In this document: positions 53,256 to 63,216 of the stretch, one piece after another
Layout of the letters: the number at the start of each line of letters is the position of its first letter
Position numbering within the stretch: position 1 is the first letter of the stretch
Assembly: GCF_016864195.1 (NCBI RefSeq)
Contig: NZ_CP045202.1
Coordinates: 1,147,001 to 1,211,000, forward strand
Reading direction: 5' to 3'
DNA length: 64,000 nt
From: Dechloromonas sp. TW-R-39-2
GTDB lineage: Bacteria; Pseudomonadota; Gammaproteobacteria; Burkholderiales; Rhodocyclaceae
Program-made: the position numbers and the translations under genes
Notes under the pieces: generated by a model
Seen by the model: only the letters and a program-made list of their open reading frames with translations
The model's database searches: none
What the model was told of the DNA's origin: nothing

Positions 53256-55877
53256 ATGAAAAGCGCCGAAATCCGCCAGCAGTTCCTCGACTTCTTCGCC
53301 TCCAAGGGGCATCAGATCGTGGCCTCCAGTTCGCTCGTGCCACACGAGGACCCAACCCTGTTGTTTACCAACGCCGGGATGAATCAGTTCAAGGACGTTT
53401 TCCTCGGTTTCGACAAGCGTCCCTACAGCCGCGCAACGACCTCGCAAAAATGCGTGCGCGCCGGCGGCAAGCATAACGACCTCGAAAATGTCGGCTACAC
53501 CGCGCGTCACCATACTTTTTTCGAAATGCTTGGCAATTTCTCGTTTGGCGATTACTTCAAGCGCGACGCAATTACCTACGCCTGGGAGTTGCTGACCGAA
53601 GTCTACAAGTTGCCCAAGGACAAGCTGACCATCACCGTCTATGCCGAGGATGACGAAGCCTACGATATCTGGACCAAGGAAGTCGGCGTGCCGGCCGAGC
53701 GCGTCATTCGCATCGGTGACAACAAGGGCGCCCGTTATGCCTCCGACAATTTCTGGATGATGGGCGACACCGGCCCCTGCGGCCCGTGCACCGAAATCTT
53801 CTACGACCACGGCGAAAAGCACTGGGGCGGCCCCCCGGGATCGCCTGAAGAAGACGGCGACCGTTTCATTGAAATCTGGAACAACGTCTTCATGCAGTTC
53901 AACCGCGACGAAGCCGGCGTGATGCATCCGCTGCCCAAGCCCTCGGTGGACACCGGCATGGGGCTGGAGCGTATCTCGGCCGTGTTGCAGGGCGTGCACG
54001 CCAACTACGAAATTGACCTGTTCCAGAGCCTGATCAAGGCTGCTGCGCGCGAAACCAGCGATGCTGACATCAACAGCCCGTCGCTCAAGGTACTGGCCGA
54101 CCATATTCGCGCCTGTTCCTTCCTGCTGGCCGATGGCGTCATTCCGGGTAACGAAGGCCGCGGCTACGTACTGCGCCGAATTATCCGCCGCGCCATCCGT
54201 CACGGCTACAAGCTGGGCGCCCGTGCTGCCTTCTTCCACAAAATGGTGCCGGATCTGGTCGCCGAAATGGGTGGCGCCTATCCCGAACTGGTTCAGAATC
54301 AGGCGCGAGTGACTGCCACGTTGAAGCAGGAAGAAGAGCGTTTCTTCGCCACTATCGAACATGGCATGGCGATTGTCGAAAGTGAACTGGCTGCCCTCAA
54401 GGCTGCCGGCAACAAGGTTTTCAACGGCGATACCGCCTTCAAGCTGCACGATACCTACGGCTTCCCGCTCGATTTGACGCAGGACATCTGCCGTGAGCAG
54501 GAAATCACCGTCGACGCAGCGGCCTTCGATGCCGCCATGGCGCGTCAGAAGGAACAGGCGCGTGCCGCCGGCAAGTTCAAGATGGCGGCCAATCTCGAAT
54601 ACGATGGCCCGGTCAGCACTTTCCACGGTTACGATGGTCTTGAAGCGCAGGGCAAGATCCTGGCGCTGTACAAGGACGGTGTCGCGGTCAACGAGCTGCA
54701 CGAGGGCGATTTGGGTGTGGCCGTACTCGACAACACGCCTTTCTACGCCGAGTCCGGCGGCCAGGTCGGCGACCGCGGCGAGTTCAAGGCCGCAGCCGGC
54801 ATTTTTGCCGTCGAGGATACGCTGAAGATTCAAGCCACCGTTTTTGGTCACCACGGCGTCGTCAAGACCGGTTCACTGGTTGTCGGTCAGTCCGTCACGG
54901 CACGGGTCGATGCACCGTCGCGAGCCGCTACGGCACGCAATCACTCGGTGACGCACCTGATGCACAAGGCGTTGCGCGAAGTGCTGGGTCAGCATGTCCA
55001 GCAAAAGGGTTCGCAAGTCGATCCGGACAAGACTCGTTTCGACTTTGCCCACACTGCCGCGATGAGTGCTGAGGAAATCCGTGAGGTCGAGGAAATCGTC
55101 AATCACGAAATCCTGGCCAACGCCGCAACCGATTCCCGCGTGATGGGCATCGAGGATGCCCAGAAGTCGGGTGCCATGATGCTGTTCGGCGAAAAATACG
55201 GTGATGAAGTGCGCGTTGTCGGTATCGGTTCGTCGAAAGAGCTGTGCGGCGGGACGCACGTCAGCCGGACCGGCGACATCGGCCTGTTCAAGATTCTGGC
55301 TGAATCCGGCGTCGCCGCCGGTGTGCGTCGCGTCGAAGCGGTAACCGGCCATAACGCGCTGCGCTACGTCCAGCAGCAGGAACGTCAGGTGCTGGGTGTT
55401 TCCGCCCTGCTCAAGACGCAGCCGGAAGAGGTTGCCGAGCGTGTCGTCGGTATTCTCGACAATGTCCGTAACCTCGAAAAGGAACTGGCCCGTCTCAAAT
55501 CCAAGCTGGCCTCTTCCCAAGGCGATGATCTGCTCAATCAGGCGGTCGACATCAAGGGTGCCAAAGTGCTGGCGGTAACCCTGGAAGGCGCCGATCTCAA
55601 TTCGCTGCGCGAAACGATGGACAAGCTGAAGGACAAGCTCAAGTCGGCGGCCATCGTGCTGGCTTCGGTCGCCGATGGCAAGGTTACGCTGATTGCCGGC
55701 GTGACGGCTGATCTGACCGGCAAGGTCAAGGCCGGTGAACTGGTCAATCTGGTTGCTCAGCAGGTCGGCGGCAAGGGGGGCGGTCGTCCTGACATGGCGC
55801 AGGCGGGCGGTACGCAGCCGGAAAATCTGCCGGCTGCGCTGGCCTCTGTCGCGGCCTGGGTCGACGGCAAGCTGTAA
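53256..55877 (+). CDS. alaS: Alanyl-tRNA synthetase
   Basis: 873 aa, full length for bacterial AlaS. Class II catalytic core with motif 1-3 ([45 protein letters not shown]), the editing domain with its zinc site ([16 protein letters not shown] and [11 protein letters not shown]), and the C-terminal DHHA1 domain ([15 protein letters not shown]). It charges tRNA-Ala and edits Ser/Gly mischarging. Confidence 0.98.
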   Translation: MKSAEIRQQFLDFFASKGHQIVASSSLVPHEDPTLLFTNAGMNQFKDVFLGFDKRPYSRATTSQKCVRAGGKHNDLENVGYTARHHTFFEMLGNFSFGDYFKRDAITYAWELLTEVYKLPKDKLTITVYAEDDEAYDIWTKEVGVPAERVIRIGDNKGARYASDNFWMMGDTGPCGPCTEIFYDHGEKHWGGPPGSPEEDGDRFIEIWNNVFMQFNRDEAGVMHPLPKPSVDTGMGLERISAVLQGVHANYEIDLFQSLIKAAARETSDADINSPSLKVLADHIRACSFLLADGVIPGNEGRGYVLRRIIRRAIRHGYKLGARAAFFHKMVPDLVAEMGGAYPELVQNQARVTATLKQEEERFFATIEHGMAIVESELAALKAAGNKVFNGDTAFKLHDTYGFPLDLTQDICREQEITVDAAAFDAAMARQKEQARAAGKFKMAANLEYDGPVSTFHGYDGLEAQGKILALYKDGVAVNELHEGDLGVAVLDNTPFYAESGGQVGDRGEFKAAAGIFAVEDTLKIQATVFGHHGVVKTGSLVVGQSVTARVDAPSRAATARNHSVTHLMHKALREVLGQHVQQKGSQVDPDKTRFDFAHTAAMSAEEIREVEEIVNHEILANAATDSRVMGIEDAQKSGAMMLFGEKYGDEVRVVGIGSSKELCGGTHVSRTGDIGLFKILAESGVAAGVRRVEAVTGHNALRYVQQQERQVLGVSALLKTQPEEVAERVVGILDNVRNLEKELARLKSKLASSQGDDLLNQAVDIKGAKVLAVTLEGADLNSLRETMDKLKDKLKSAAIVLASVADGKVTLIAGVTADLTGKVKAGELVNLVAQQVGGKGGGRPDMAQAGGTQPENLPAALASVAAWVDGKL

Positions 55878-55927
55878 TTCTTTTTGAGTCACCGGATGGG
55901 CCGCTCCCGGCTCGTTCGGCGGGAAAC

Positions 55928-55959
55928 AAAAATGCCACCGGATCGGTGGCATTTTTTTT
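55928..55959. terminator. Bidirectional terminator between alaS and the small membrane protein gene
   Basis: Stem ATGCCACC/GGTGGCAT with a five-base loop, flanked by A and T runs, between convergent genes. Confidence 0.9.
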
Positions 55960-55980
55960 AATATCGGGCGAGGCTGGGGC

Positions 55981-56313
55981 TTAGCGAGGCAGGTAGCCGG
56001 CCGGGGGGGTGCCTGTCGTTTCACGGATGACTTCACCGTCGATGACCCGGCCGGTCTCGAAACCGGTGGGGCTGTCTTGTGCGGGTTGTTCGCGCATCTG
56101 CTTGCGAATGGCGCGGGTTTTCCACCACAGCCAGCCCCACAGGGCGACTCCGCCAACGGCGACAACCGCCAGGGCAACGAGTGAGAACATGAAGGCCAGC
56201 GTCAGGAAGGCGATGCCGAGAATCAGCGAAATCAGCTTGCCGGCCAGGCTTTTGGGTGCTTGCTGGAAGTGGATGCGCTGTTGGGAAAAGGAGGGGGACT
56301 CTTCGTGGCTCAT
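55981..56313 (-). CDS. Small inner-membrane hypothetical protein
   Basis: 110 aa with one long hydrophobic stretch, or two close helices (about 24-64, ISLILGIAFLTLAFMFSLVA then AVVAVGGVALWGWLWW), a basic stretch (KTRAIRKQMRE), and a C-terminal polar tail with RVIDGEVIRE. I recognise no function. Small proteins of this kind with VIDGEV tails are seen in Rhodocyclaceae and relatives. It may be last in the minus-strand operon, 117 bases after the EAL-HDOD gene. Confidence 0.78.
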   Translation of the reverse strand: MSHEESPSFSQQRIHFQQAPKSLAGKLISLILGIAFLTLAFMFSLVALAVVAVGGVALWGWLWWKTRAIRKQMREQPAQDSPTGFETGRVIDGEVIRETTGTPPAGYLPR

Positions 56314-56430
56314 GGCAGATTTTGGCGCAGCTGATTAGTGTCGAGGCCCCTATTTTGCAGGGGGATTCAACCTTGAGCCAGCACTGTCGTGTAGCGTTTG
56401 GTGACTATCTGTATCACCCATGGCTTGCGT

Positions 56431-57684
56431 TCAGTTCGACGGTGTTTCCTGGCCGATGCTGTTGGCCCATTGCAAGGCTTGCGTCTGGGCGCGGTTGAGG
56501 GCTTTGGGGCCAAGGCCGGGCAGTCGCGAAAGGCTCTCGGCGAGTTGCGCCAGTTCGCCACTTTCGCTGTTTTCTGCCAGCGCCAGCATTTGGCCGAGCG
56601 GGCCGCTGCCATCGCACAAGGCATCGCGGACTGTGCCGGATAGTCCGAGCGGAGTAACGATTTCATTGATCGGCAGGCCAACCAGTGCCGGCATCAGCGA
56701 CATGATGCCGGCCATGAATGCCTGGTCGGCCAGCGCCGCATCGCCCGGCATCAATTCGGCAGCCAGCAGTTCCATCAGGCGGCCGCGCGTTGCGGCCATG
56801 AGCAGCAAGGGATTGACGCTTCCGTTCTGGCTGCCAGAGGCAAAAACCAGCAGTTGCAGCCAGCGTTGCAACTGGCGGCGGCCGAGTACGGTGATGGCGT
56901 GGCGCAGCGAAGTGATTTTCTCGGTGCTGCCGGCGCCGACGGAATTGGTCATGCGCAGCAGGTTGACCGTGAGACCCGGTTCCGGCTTCAAGGCGACTTC
57001 AATCTGGCTGGTGTCGGCATCGCTGAGCAGCAGACCCATCAGCTTCATCAGCGATAACTGGGAGTGATCGAGTTTCTTGCCGGCGATGATCGTCGGTTTG
57101 GCAAAGTAGTAGCCTTGGAACAGCGTGAAGCCAAGCTTGAGGCATTGCTCCATTTGTTCGCGCGAATCGACCTTCTCGGCCAGCAGTTGTTTGCCGAGCG
57201 GTTTCAGCTTCATGACCAGTTGCATCAACTGGACGCGGGACAGCGGCTGGATGTCGACCTTGATGATTTCGACCAGGGCCAGCAGATCGGCAAATTCAGG
57301 TTCGAGCTGGATGACATCATCCAGGGCCAGCGTGAAGCCGGCCGCCTTGAGTGCGGCGCAGCGTTCGACGACGGCGGCGCTGGGCGGCACGGTTTCGAGA
57401 ATTTCGAGTACGACGGCGTGCCGCGGTAACAGTTCGAGCATGTCGCTGAACAGGAAAGCCTCATCGACATTGATGAAGCCGCGGCAACTGCCAAGCGCTG
57501 CTTCGACGCCGAGTTCACTGAAGGCGTTGGCGATTACCGTGGCGGTAGCCTGGACGCCATCGGTCACTTCGGCGCTGTTGCGCGTGCCGTTGCGGAAAAG
57601 CAGTTCGTAAGCGACGAGCCGCTGCTCGCGGTCGAGAATGGGTTGCCGGCCGAGAAATAACTGATCAGCAGCGGTGTCGCTCAC
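56431..57684 (-). CDS. EAL-HDOD (YuxH-type) signalling protein, degenerate EAL
   Basis: 417 aa. N-terminal EAL-like domain (about 8-205) followed by HDOD (about 210-400). The EAL signature is changed to ELL (AYELLFRNG), DDFG to DDVI (LALDDVIQ), so c-di-GMP hydrolysis is unlikely, as usual for this family. The HDOD part has ITSLRHAITVLGRRQLQRW. Proteins like this regulate motility or biofilm by protein contact. It starts 9 bases after the phosphomannomutase gene in the long minus-strand operon. The tail contains a helix-hairpin-like SRLPGLGPKAL. Confidence 0.9.
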   Translation of the reverse strand: MSDTAADQLFLGRQPILDREQRLVAYELLFRNGTRNSAEVTDGVQATATVIANAFSELGVEAALGSCRGFINVDEAFLFSDMLELLPRHAVVLEILETVPPSAAVVERCAALKAAGFTLALDDVIQLEPEFADLLALVEIIKVDIQPLSRVQLMQLVMKLKPLGKQLLAEKVDSREQMEQCLKLGFTLFQGYYFAKPTIIAGKKLDHSQLSLMKLMGLLLSDADTSQIEVALKPEPGLTVNLLRMTNSVGAGSTEKITSLRHAITVLGRRQLQRWLQLLVFASGSQNGSVNPLLLMAATRGRLMELLAAELMPGDAALADQAFMAGIMSLMPALVGLPINEIVTPLGLSGTVRDALCDGSGPLGQMLALAENSESGELAQLAESLSRLPGLGPKALNRAQTQALQWANSIGQETPSN

Positions 57685-57693
57685 GAAAACTCC

Positions 57694-59070
57694 TTAAAAC
57701 GGCAGTTCAATCCCCGGCCAGACGGCCTTCAGGGCATTACGGAACCCGGCCTGGATGCGTTCCAGCGCGACATCGTTGTCGGCTTCGAAACGCAGCACTA
57801 CGACCGGCGTGGTATTCGATGGGCGGGCCAGACCAAATCCATCCTGGTATTCGACACGAACGCCGTCGATGGTGATGATCTCTTCGGCGCCTTCGAACTT
57901 GCCTTCGGCTTTCAGCTTGTCGATCAGGACAAACGGTTCGCCTTCAGCCATCTTGATGTTCAACTCAGGTGTAGACGGCGCATTCGGCAGATTTTTTAGC
58001 ACCGGATTGGCGTCGACCGCGCGAGACAGGATTTCAAGCAGCCGGGCGCCGGTGTACAAACCGTCGTCGAAGCCGTACCAGCGCTCCTTGAAGAAGGTGT
58101 GGCCGGACATTTCGCCAGCCAGCGGAGCGCCGGTTTCCTTGAGCTTGGCCTTGACCAGCGCGTGGCCGGTATTCCACATCAGCGGCACGCCGCCATGCTG
58201 GCGGATCCACGGGGCGAGCAGGCGGGTGCATTTGACGTCATAGATGATCTGGCCGCCCGGTACGCGGGAAAGTACGTCGGCGGCGAAGAGCATCAACTGG
58301 CGATCCGGGAAGATGATCTCGCCATCCTTGGTCACCACGCCGAGGCGGTCGCCGTCACCGTCGAAGGCAATGCCGATTTCGGCATCGGTTTCTTTCAGGG
58401 CTTTGACGACATCGGCCAGGTTTTCCGGCTTGGACGGGTCCGGGTGATGGTTCGGGAAGTTGCCGTCGACTTCGCAGTAGAGCGGAACGATGTCGCAGCC
58501 GAGGCGCTTGAACAGTTCGGGGGCGATGGCGCCAGCGACGCCGTTGCCGCAGTCCATGACGATCTTCATCGGGCGGGCCAGCTTGACGTCGCCGACGATC
58601 TTTTCGACATAGGCGCCGAGTACATCGGCGCTGCTGCGCTTGCCCTGGCCGTGCTTGAGGTTGCCGGCTTCGATGCGCTTCTTGAGGTCCTGAATGGCGT
58701 CGAGCGCCAGTGTCGTGCCACCGATCACCATCTTCAGGCCGTTGTAGTCCGGCGGGTTGTGGCTGCCGGTGACCGAAACGCAGGAGTGCACGCCGAGTTC
58801 GTAGGCGGCAAAATAGGTGACCGGGGTCGGTACACAACCAACGTCGATCGCGTCGATACCGGCGGCGCAGATGCCGTCCATCAGGGCGCCGGCCAGTTCC
58901 GGGCCGGACAGGCGACCGTCGCGCCCGACGGCGATGGCTTTCTGGCCTTGCTCGGCGGCGAGCGAGCCGAGTGCGTGGCCAATCTGGCGCACGACGTCGG
59001 CGGTCAGGGATTTATTGACGATGCCGCGAATATCGTAGGCCTTGAAGATTTCAGCAGGAAGTTGGCTCAT
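57694..59070 (-). CDS. algC: Phosphomannomutase/phosphoglucomutase
   Basis: 458 aa alpha-D-phosphohexomutase. Motifs: KAYDIRGIV (about 10-18), catalytic Ser in SVTGSHNPPDYNGLK (about 97-111), metal site FDGDGDRLGV (about 237-246), substrate loop GEMSGHTFFKERW (about 319-331) and phosphate loop RPSNTTPVVVLRFEA. It supplies mannose-1-P or glucose-1-P for LPS and capsule sugars, matching the waaF gene two genes away. ATG overlaps the yheT stop (ATGA). The symbol is by family; ManB would also fit. Confidence 0.94.
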   Translation of the reverse strand: MSQLPAEIFKAYDIRGIVNKSLTADVVRQIGHALGSLAAEQGQKAIAVGRDGRLSGPELAGALMDGICAAGIDAIDVGCVPTPVTYFAAYELGVHSCVSVTGSHNPPDYNGLKMVIGGTTLALDAIQDLKKRIEAGNLKHGQGKRSSADVLGAYVEKIVGDVKLARPMKIVMDCGNGVAGAIAPELFKRLGCDIVPLYCEVDGNFPNHHPDPSKPENLADVVKALKETDAEIGIAFDGDGDRLGVVTKDGEIIFPDRQLMLFAADVLSRVPGGQIIYDVKCTRLLAPWIRQHGGVPLMWNTGHALVKAKLKETGAPLAGEMSGHTFFKERWYGFDDGLYTGARLLEILSRAVDANPVLKNLPNAPSTPELNIKMAEGEPFVLIDKLKAEGKFEGAEEIITIDGVRVEYQDGFGLARPSNTTPVVVLRFEADNDVALERIQAGFRNALKAVWPGIELPF

Positions 59071-60071
59071 GATGAGGTCGTATGACGTTCGAAAAGGAAG
59101 AAGTGTAAGAGTCTTTGGGCCAACCAGTCCAGATTTCCCGGAAAGGGGCCGCTGACGAAACCAACATGGCCGCCCCCGGCTGGATGTTCCAGATGGACGA
59201 AACGGCTCACCTCGGCGGTATCGGGGAGGAATCGGGCCGGCAAAAATGGGTCATTTTTGGCGTTGACCGCGAGCGTCGGCACGGCGATCGATTTCAGCCA
59301 GGGTTTGGCCGAAGCGCGCTGCCAGTAATCATCGGCACCGGCAAAACCATGGACCGGTGCGGTGACGGCATCGTCGAACTGGTAGAGGTTGCTGGCCTGC
59401 TGCATTTTTATTGCATCGAACAGTCCGGGAAATTGGCGCAGGCGGGCGTGCGAAATTGCCTTGAGCGTTTTCAGGAAATGCCGGGTGTAAATCCGGTTGA
59501 AGCCGCGCGCCAGATGGTGGCCGCAGGCGGCGAGATCAAGCGGGGCGCAAATCGAGACGACGCCGGTGACCAGTGCGCTGGCTGCCGGGCCTTGTTCGCC
59601 GGCCCACTTGAGCAAGGCGTTGCCGCCGAGCGAAACACCTGCTGCATGGATCGGCTGCTGCTGGTTGATGTCGTGCAGGCGACGCAATATCCAGTCGATC
59701 TCTGCCGAGTCGCCGGAATGGTAGGCGCGTGGCCGGCGGTTCAGTTCGCCCGAACACCCCCGGAAATGCGGCATGACGAAGCGCCAGCCGGCTTGTTGGC
59801 AGGCGCGTGCCGTGGAAATCGCATAGTGGCTGCGGGCGCTGCCTTCGAGTCCATGGAAAAGAACGAGCAGCGGGCTGTCGGCCGGGCCGTCGAGAAAGTC
59901 GACGTCGATGAAATCGTCATCAGGTGTTGTCCAGCGTTCGCGTCGCAGCTTGATCGGGCGGGGCTTGATGAGCAATGGCCAGATTGTCTGGGCGTGCCCG
60001 CCGGGCAGCCAGCCGGGAGCGCGATAGGCTTTGACGGCGGGCTTGATTCCGGGCTTGAGCGCCGTCTTCAA
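59067..60071 (-). CDS. yheT: YheT-family alpha/beta hydrolase
   Basis: 334 aa. The nucleophile elbow GVSLGGNALLKW has the catalytic Ser (about 145), the N-terminus has APGWLPGGHAQTIWPLL (family start) and the C-terminal His lies in HPAGGGHVGFVSG (about 295-307). Members are esterases of unknown physiological substrate. Overlaps both neighbours by 4 bases. Confidence 0.9.
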   Translation of the reverse strand: MKTALKPGIKPAVKAYRAPGWLPGGHAQTIWPLLIKPRPIKLRRERWTTPDDDFIDVDFLDGPADSPLLVLFHGLEGSARSHYAISTARACQQAGWRFVMPHFRGCSGELNRRPRAYHSGDSAEIDWILRRLHDINQQQPIHAAGVSLGGNALLKWAGEQGPAASALVTGVVSICAPLDLAACGHHLARGFNRIYTRHFLKTLKAISHARLRQFPGLFDAIKMQQASNLYQFDDAVTAPVHGFAGADDYWQRASAKPWLKSIAVPTLAVNAKNDPFLPARFLPDTAEVSRFVHLEHPAGGGHVGFVSGPFPGNLDWLAQRLLHFFLFERHTTSS

Positions 60072-60499
60072 TGCAGCGTGTGCGGAATCGACTCAGCCAT
60101 GGCTTGATGGCCGTCGTCGGCCGCCGAGGCGTGGCGGCTGACCATGCGCCAGCCATGGGCGCCCAGCGTGTAGACGTGGGTGACGTAGAGTGGGCCGTGC
60201 GGGCTTGGGTCGTCACCGACATAAAGCACTTCGGTCAGATGATGAATGGCCATCACCGAGCCCTGCCAGTGAGTTAGTTGTTCGGCATCGACGCGCAGCT
60301 TGGCGTTGCCGAAAATGCTGCGCCAGCTTTCGCGGATCGGCACCACGCCCTGCAAGCGGACGCCGGTCGGATGAATGCAGATGGTTTCTTCGTCCTCGGC
60401 CCAGAGCAACATCATCAGGTCGGCATCGCCCTTGATCAGGGCTTCGTAGAAAGCCTGCTCGACATCTTCGGGCGAGGCATAAGCGACGGGTTTGCTCAT
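60068..60499 (-). CDS. SnoaL/NTF2-like protein
   Basis: 143 aa with the NTF2-like cone fold pattern: PEDVEQAFYEALIKGDADLMMLLW (first helix; PEDVEQAFYEALIKGD), ICIHPTGVRLQGVVPIRESWRSIF, and VTHVYTLGAHGWRMVSRHAS at the end. Such proteins are isomerases, ligand binders or unknown. ATG 60499 overlaps the waaF stop (ATGA). A longer frame upstream runs antisense-like through waaF and is not credible. Confidence 0.86.
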   Translation of the reverse strand: MSKPVAYASPEDVEQAFYEALIKGDADLMMLLWAEDEETICIHPTGVRLQGVVPIRESWRSIFGNAKLRVDAEQLTHWQGSVMAIHHLTEVLYVGDDPSPHGPLYVTHVYTLGAHGWRMVSRHASAADDGHQAMAESIPHTLH

Positions 60500-61521
60500 C
60501 GGGTCGTTCTCGGGGCAATTCTGGTCAGGCAGGCGGCAAAGACCGTGCCGGGGGAGAGTTGATTCAGGCAGTCGAGGTGGCCGAGCGGGCATTCGCGCTT
60601 GAAACACGGGCTGCATTCCAGCTTGAGGCTGAGAATGTCGGCCTGGTTCGAGAGCGGCGGCGTGAAACCGGGCGAAGATGAGCCGTAGAGCGTGACCAGC
60701 GGCCGGTCGAGTGCGGCGGCAACATGCATCAGGCCGGAATCGTTGCAAACCACCAGATCAGCCAGTGCCAGCAGGTCGACCGCCTGACCAAGCGAGGTTG
60801 CGCCGCATAAATTGCGACACAGGCCGGGGGCGAGTTGCGAAATTTCCTCGGCGACGGCGTGATCCTTGGGTGAGCCGAACAGCCAGATGGCGCAGCCTTG
60901 CTCGGCCAGTTTTTTGGCCAGCTCGGCGAAGTGGGCTGCCGGCCAGCGTTTGGCCGGGCCGTACTCGGCACCGGGGCAAAAAGCGACGATACGGGACGGG
61001 CGCTCAAGTTCAAGCTGGGTCAGCGTATTTTGCTGCTCTGCTGCGGTCGACCGTAACGTTGGGTGCGAAATCGGGCGGGGCAGGCTGGCACCGGGGGCTT
61101 CGGCCAGTTGTGCGAAGCGTTCGACCATCAGCGGTAAGGCGGCCTTGTCGAGCGTATGGCGCCGATTGATCAGGCCGTAGCGCGATTCGCCGATGAAGCC
61201 GACGCGCAGCGGAATCCCGGCCATGAACGGCACGAGGGCCGATTTCAGTGAATTGGGCAGGACGTAGACCGCGTCGTAATCGCGTGCCGCCAGATCGCGG
61301 CCAAGCCGCCAGCGCGCCTTGAGCGAAAGCTGGCCATGCCCGAACGGGCTGTCCACGATGTCGGTGATTTCCGCCATGCGCTGCAATACGGAGGCGACCC
61401 AGCGCGGGGCGAGGGCGTCGAGTTGCAAGCCGGGATGTTTGGCATGCAGCCGCGCAAAAAGCGGCTGCGCCATGATGGTGTCGCCGATCCACGAGGGGGC
61501 GACGATCAGTGCCTTCTTCAT
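60496..61521 (-). CDS. waaF: ADP-heptose:LPS heptosyltransferase II
   Basis: 341 aa family 9 glycosyltransferase that adds the second heptose of the LPS inner core. It begins APSWIGDTIMAQPLFARL (about 8-25), has FCPGAEYGPAKRWPAAHFAEL (around residue 180; FCPGAEYGPAKRWP), NDSGLMHVAAAL (about 267-278) and LYGSSSPGFTPPL, and a C-terminal cysteine cluster CSPCFKRECPLGHLDCL. Its place next to a phosphomannomutase supports envelope synthesis. Confidence 0.95.
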   Translation of the reverse strand: MKKALIVAPSWIGDTIMAQPLFARLHAKHPGLQLDALAPRWVASVLQRMAEITDIVDSPFGHGQLSLKARWRLGRDLAARDYDAVYVLPNSLKSALVPFMAGIPLRVGFIGESRYGLINRRHTLDKAALPLMVERFAQLAEAPGASLPRPISHPTLRSTAAEQQNTLTQLELERPSRIVAFCPGAEYGPAKRWPAAHFAELAKKLAEQGCAIWLFGSPKDHAVAEEISQLAPGLCRNLCGATSLGQAVDLLALADLVVCNDSGLMHVAAALDRPLVTLYGSSSPGFTPPLSNQADILSLKLECSPCFKRECPLGHLDCLNQLSPGTVFAACLTRIAPRTTR

Positions 61522-61554
61522 GCGGTTAAGGCGGGCTTTTGGCCCGCCGCCCGG

Positions 61555-61743
61555 TTAGTGATGGCCCTTGGGCGCTTCGCCCTTGAAAACATACTGGGTG
61601 CTGCAGTACGGGCAGGTGACTTCGCCGCTTTTCAGCACGTCGAGGAAGACGCGCGGATGCAGGCTGGCCAGTGCGGAACCCGGTTGCGGGCAATGCAGCG
61701 GCAGGTCGTGTGCGGTGACTTCAACAGTGGTCTTGTCGGACAT
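61555..61743 (-). CDS. Small zinc-finger protein (zf-CHCC)
   Basis: 62 aa. Potential ligands are LHCPQ, HPRVF and CPYCSTQYVFKG, the CHCC pattern also found in NDUFS6-type and yeast mitochondrial proteins. It is commonly found between ilvE and waaF in betaproteobacteria (general knowledge). Function is not known. It lies 15 bases after ilvE and 33 before waaF in the same operon. Confidence 0.88.
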   Translation of the reverse strand: MSDKTTVEVTAHDLPLHCPQPGSALASLHPRVFLDVLKSGEVTCPYCSTQYVFKGEAPKGHH

Positions 61744-61758
61744 CGAAAACTCCCTGAT

Positions 61759-62679
61759 TTATACGTAAGCCAGCCAGCCGTCGTGTTCGGCGGAACGGCC
61801 GTACACCACGTCGAAATACTTGGCCTGGATGCGGGTGGTCAGCGGGCCGCGCTTGCCGATGCCGATCTGACGGCCATCGAGTTCGCGAATCGGCGTGACT
61901 TCGGCGGCGGTGCCGGTGAAGAAGGCTTCGTCAGCGGTATAGACTTCGTCGCGGGTGATGCGCTTTTCGCAGACTTCGAGGCCCATTTCGGCGGCCAGTT
62001 GCAGCACGGTGGCGCGCGTGATGCCTTCCAGGCAGGACGTCAGGTCCGGCGTGTAGAGCTTGCCCTTCTTGACGATGAACAGGTTCTCGCCGGCACCTTC
62101 GGCGACATAGCCTTCCGGATCGAGCAGCATGGCTTCGTCGTAACCGTCGTTCGTCGCTTCGTTGTTGGCCAGGATCGAGTTGATGTAGTGGCCGCAAGCC
62201 TTGGCGCGAACCATGGAGATATTCACATGGTGGCGGGTGAAGCTGGATGTCTTAACGCGAATGCCGCGCTCCATGCCTTCTTCGCCGAGGTAAGCACCCC
62301 ACGGCCAGGCGGCGATGGCGATGTGTACCTTGGCACCCTTCGGCGAAACGCCGAGCTTTTCGGAGCCGTAGAAGGCGATCGGGCGGATGTAGCCGGATTC
62401 GAGATTGTTGGCGCGGATGACTTCTTTGTGCGCTTCATTGACTTCGTCGCGCGTGAAGGGCATCTGCATCTGGAAAATGTGTGCCGAGTTGAACAGGCGG
62501 TCGGTGTGGTCTTCGAGGCGGAAAATGGCCGTGCCTTTTTCAGTCTTGTAAGCCCGGACGCCTTCAAATACGCCCATGCCGTAATGCAGGGAGTGGGTGA
62601 GGACGTGGGTGGTGGCTTCACGCCAGGGCACCAGTTTGCCGTCTTGCCAGATAAATCCGTCGCGATCCGCCATCGACAT
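61759..62679 (-). CDS. ilvE: Branched-chain amino acid aminotransferase
   Basis: 306 aa fold-type IV PLP enzyme. LHYGMGVFEGVRAY (about 31-44), the PLP Lys region around GYIRPIAFYGSEKLGVSP and WPWGAYLGEEGMERGIRV, and FFTGTAAEVTPIRELDGRQIG (about 254-274; FFTGTAAEVTPIREL) are diagnostic. It carries out the last step of Leu, Ile and Val synthesis. GGAG precedes the ATG by about 9 bases. It is the first gene of a seven-gene operon. Confidence 0.96.
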   Translation of the reverse strand: MSMADRDGFIWQDGKLVPWREATTHVLTHSLHYGMGVFEGVRAYKTEKGTAIFRLEDHTDRLFNSAHIFQMQMPFTRDEVNEAHKEVIRANNLESGYIRPIAFYGSEKLGVSPKGAKVHIAIAAWPWGAYLGEEGMERGIRVKTSSFTRHHVNISMVRAKACGHYINSILANNEATNDGYDEAMLLDPEGYVAEGAGENLFIVKKGKLYTPDLTSCLEGITRATVLQLAAEMGLEVCEKRITRDEVYTADEAFFTGTAAEVTPIRELDGRQIGIGKRGPLTTRIQAKYFDVVYGRSAEHDGWLAYV

Positions 62680-62715
62680 GCTTGATTCTCCGTAATGCGC
62701 TCGTAAAAGCCCATA

Positions 62716-62742
62716 ATTCTAGCCGAAATCAGTGGGTAAAAT
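62716..62742. promoter_or_regulatory. Divergent -10 boxes for ilvE and the Nudix gene
   Basis: Minus-strand TAGAAT (62721-62716) points to ilvE and plus-strand TAAAAT (62737-62742) points to the Nudix gene, in a 90 base divergent region. -35 elements are weak. Confidence 0.45.
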
Positions 62743-62769
62743 AACGCCTTTGCCGATAGAGTCGTTGCC

Positions 62770-63216
62770 ATGATCTGGAAACCCAATGTCACCGTTGCTG
62801 CTGTCATTCAGCGCGACGGCAAGTTCCTGCTGGTCGAGGAGGAAACCGAAGCCGGGCTGGCCTTCAATCAGCCGGCCGGGCATCTCGAAGAAGGCGAGGC
62901 GTTGATCGATGCCGTGGTGCGTGAGGCGCTGGAAGAAACCGCCTACCACTTCAAGCCGACACATCTGGTCGGGATCTACAACTGGAAGCATCCGACCAAG
63001 GATGTGACCTATCTGCGCTTTGCATTTGGTGGCGAGTTGCGTGGCTTTGAGGCTGAACGCAAGCTCGATGACGGGATTGTTGCTGCGCGCTGGCTGACGC
63101 TTGATGAAATCAAGGCAACGCAGGCGCGGCATCGCAGCCCGCTGATCCTGCGCTGCGTCGAGGATCTGCTGGCCGGAAAATCGTATCCGCTCGATTTGCT
63201 GGTGCATTACGCCTGA
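62770..63216 (+). CDS. nudJ: Nudix hydrolase, NudJ-like
   Basis: 148 aa. The Nudix box GHLEEGEALIDAVVREALEE (about 37-56) keeps the Gx5Ex7REUxEE pattern. The N-terminus WKPNVTVAAVIQRDGKFLLV and the tail (VEDLLAGKSYPLDLL) resemble NudJ, which removes phosphate from thiamine pyrophosphates and nucleoside di/triphosphates. Position just before mnmA parallels E. coli, where nudJ is next to mnmA. The next gene starts on the last base of its stop. Confidence 0.92.
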   Translation: MIWKPNVTVAAVIQRDGKFLLVEEETEAGLAFNQPAGHLEEGEALIDAVVREALEETAYHFKPTHLVGIYNWKHPTKDVTYLRFAFGGELRGFEAERKLDDGIVAARWLTLDEIKATQARHRSPLILRCVEDLLAGKSYPLDLLVHYA

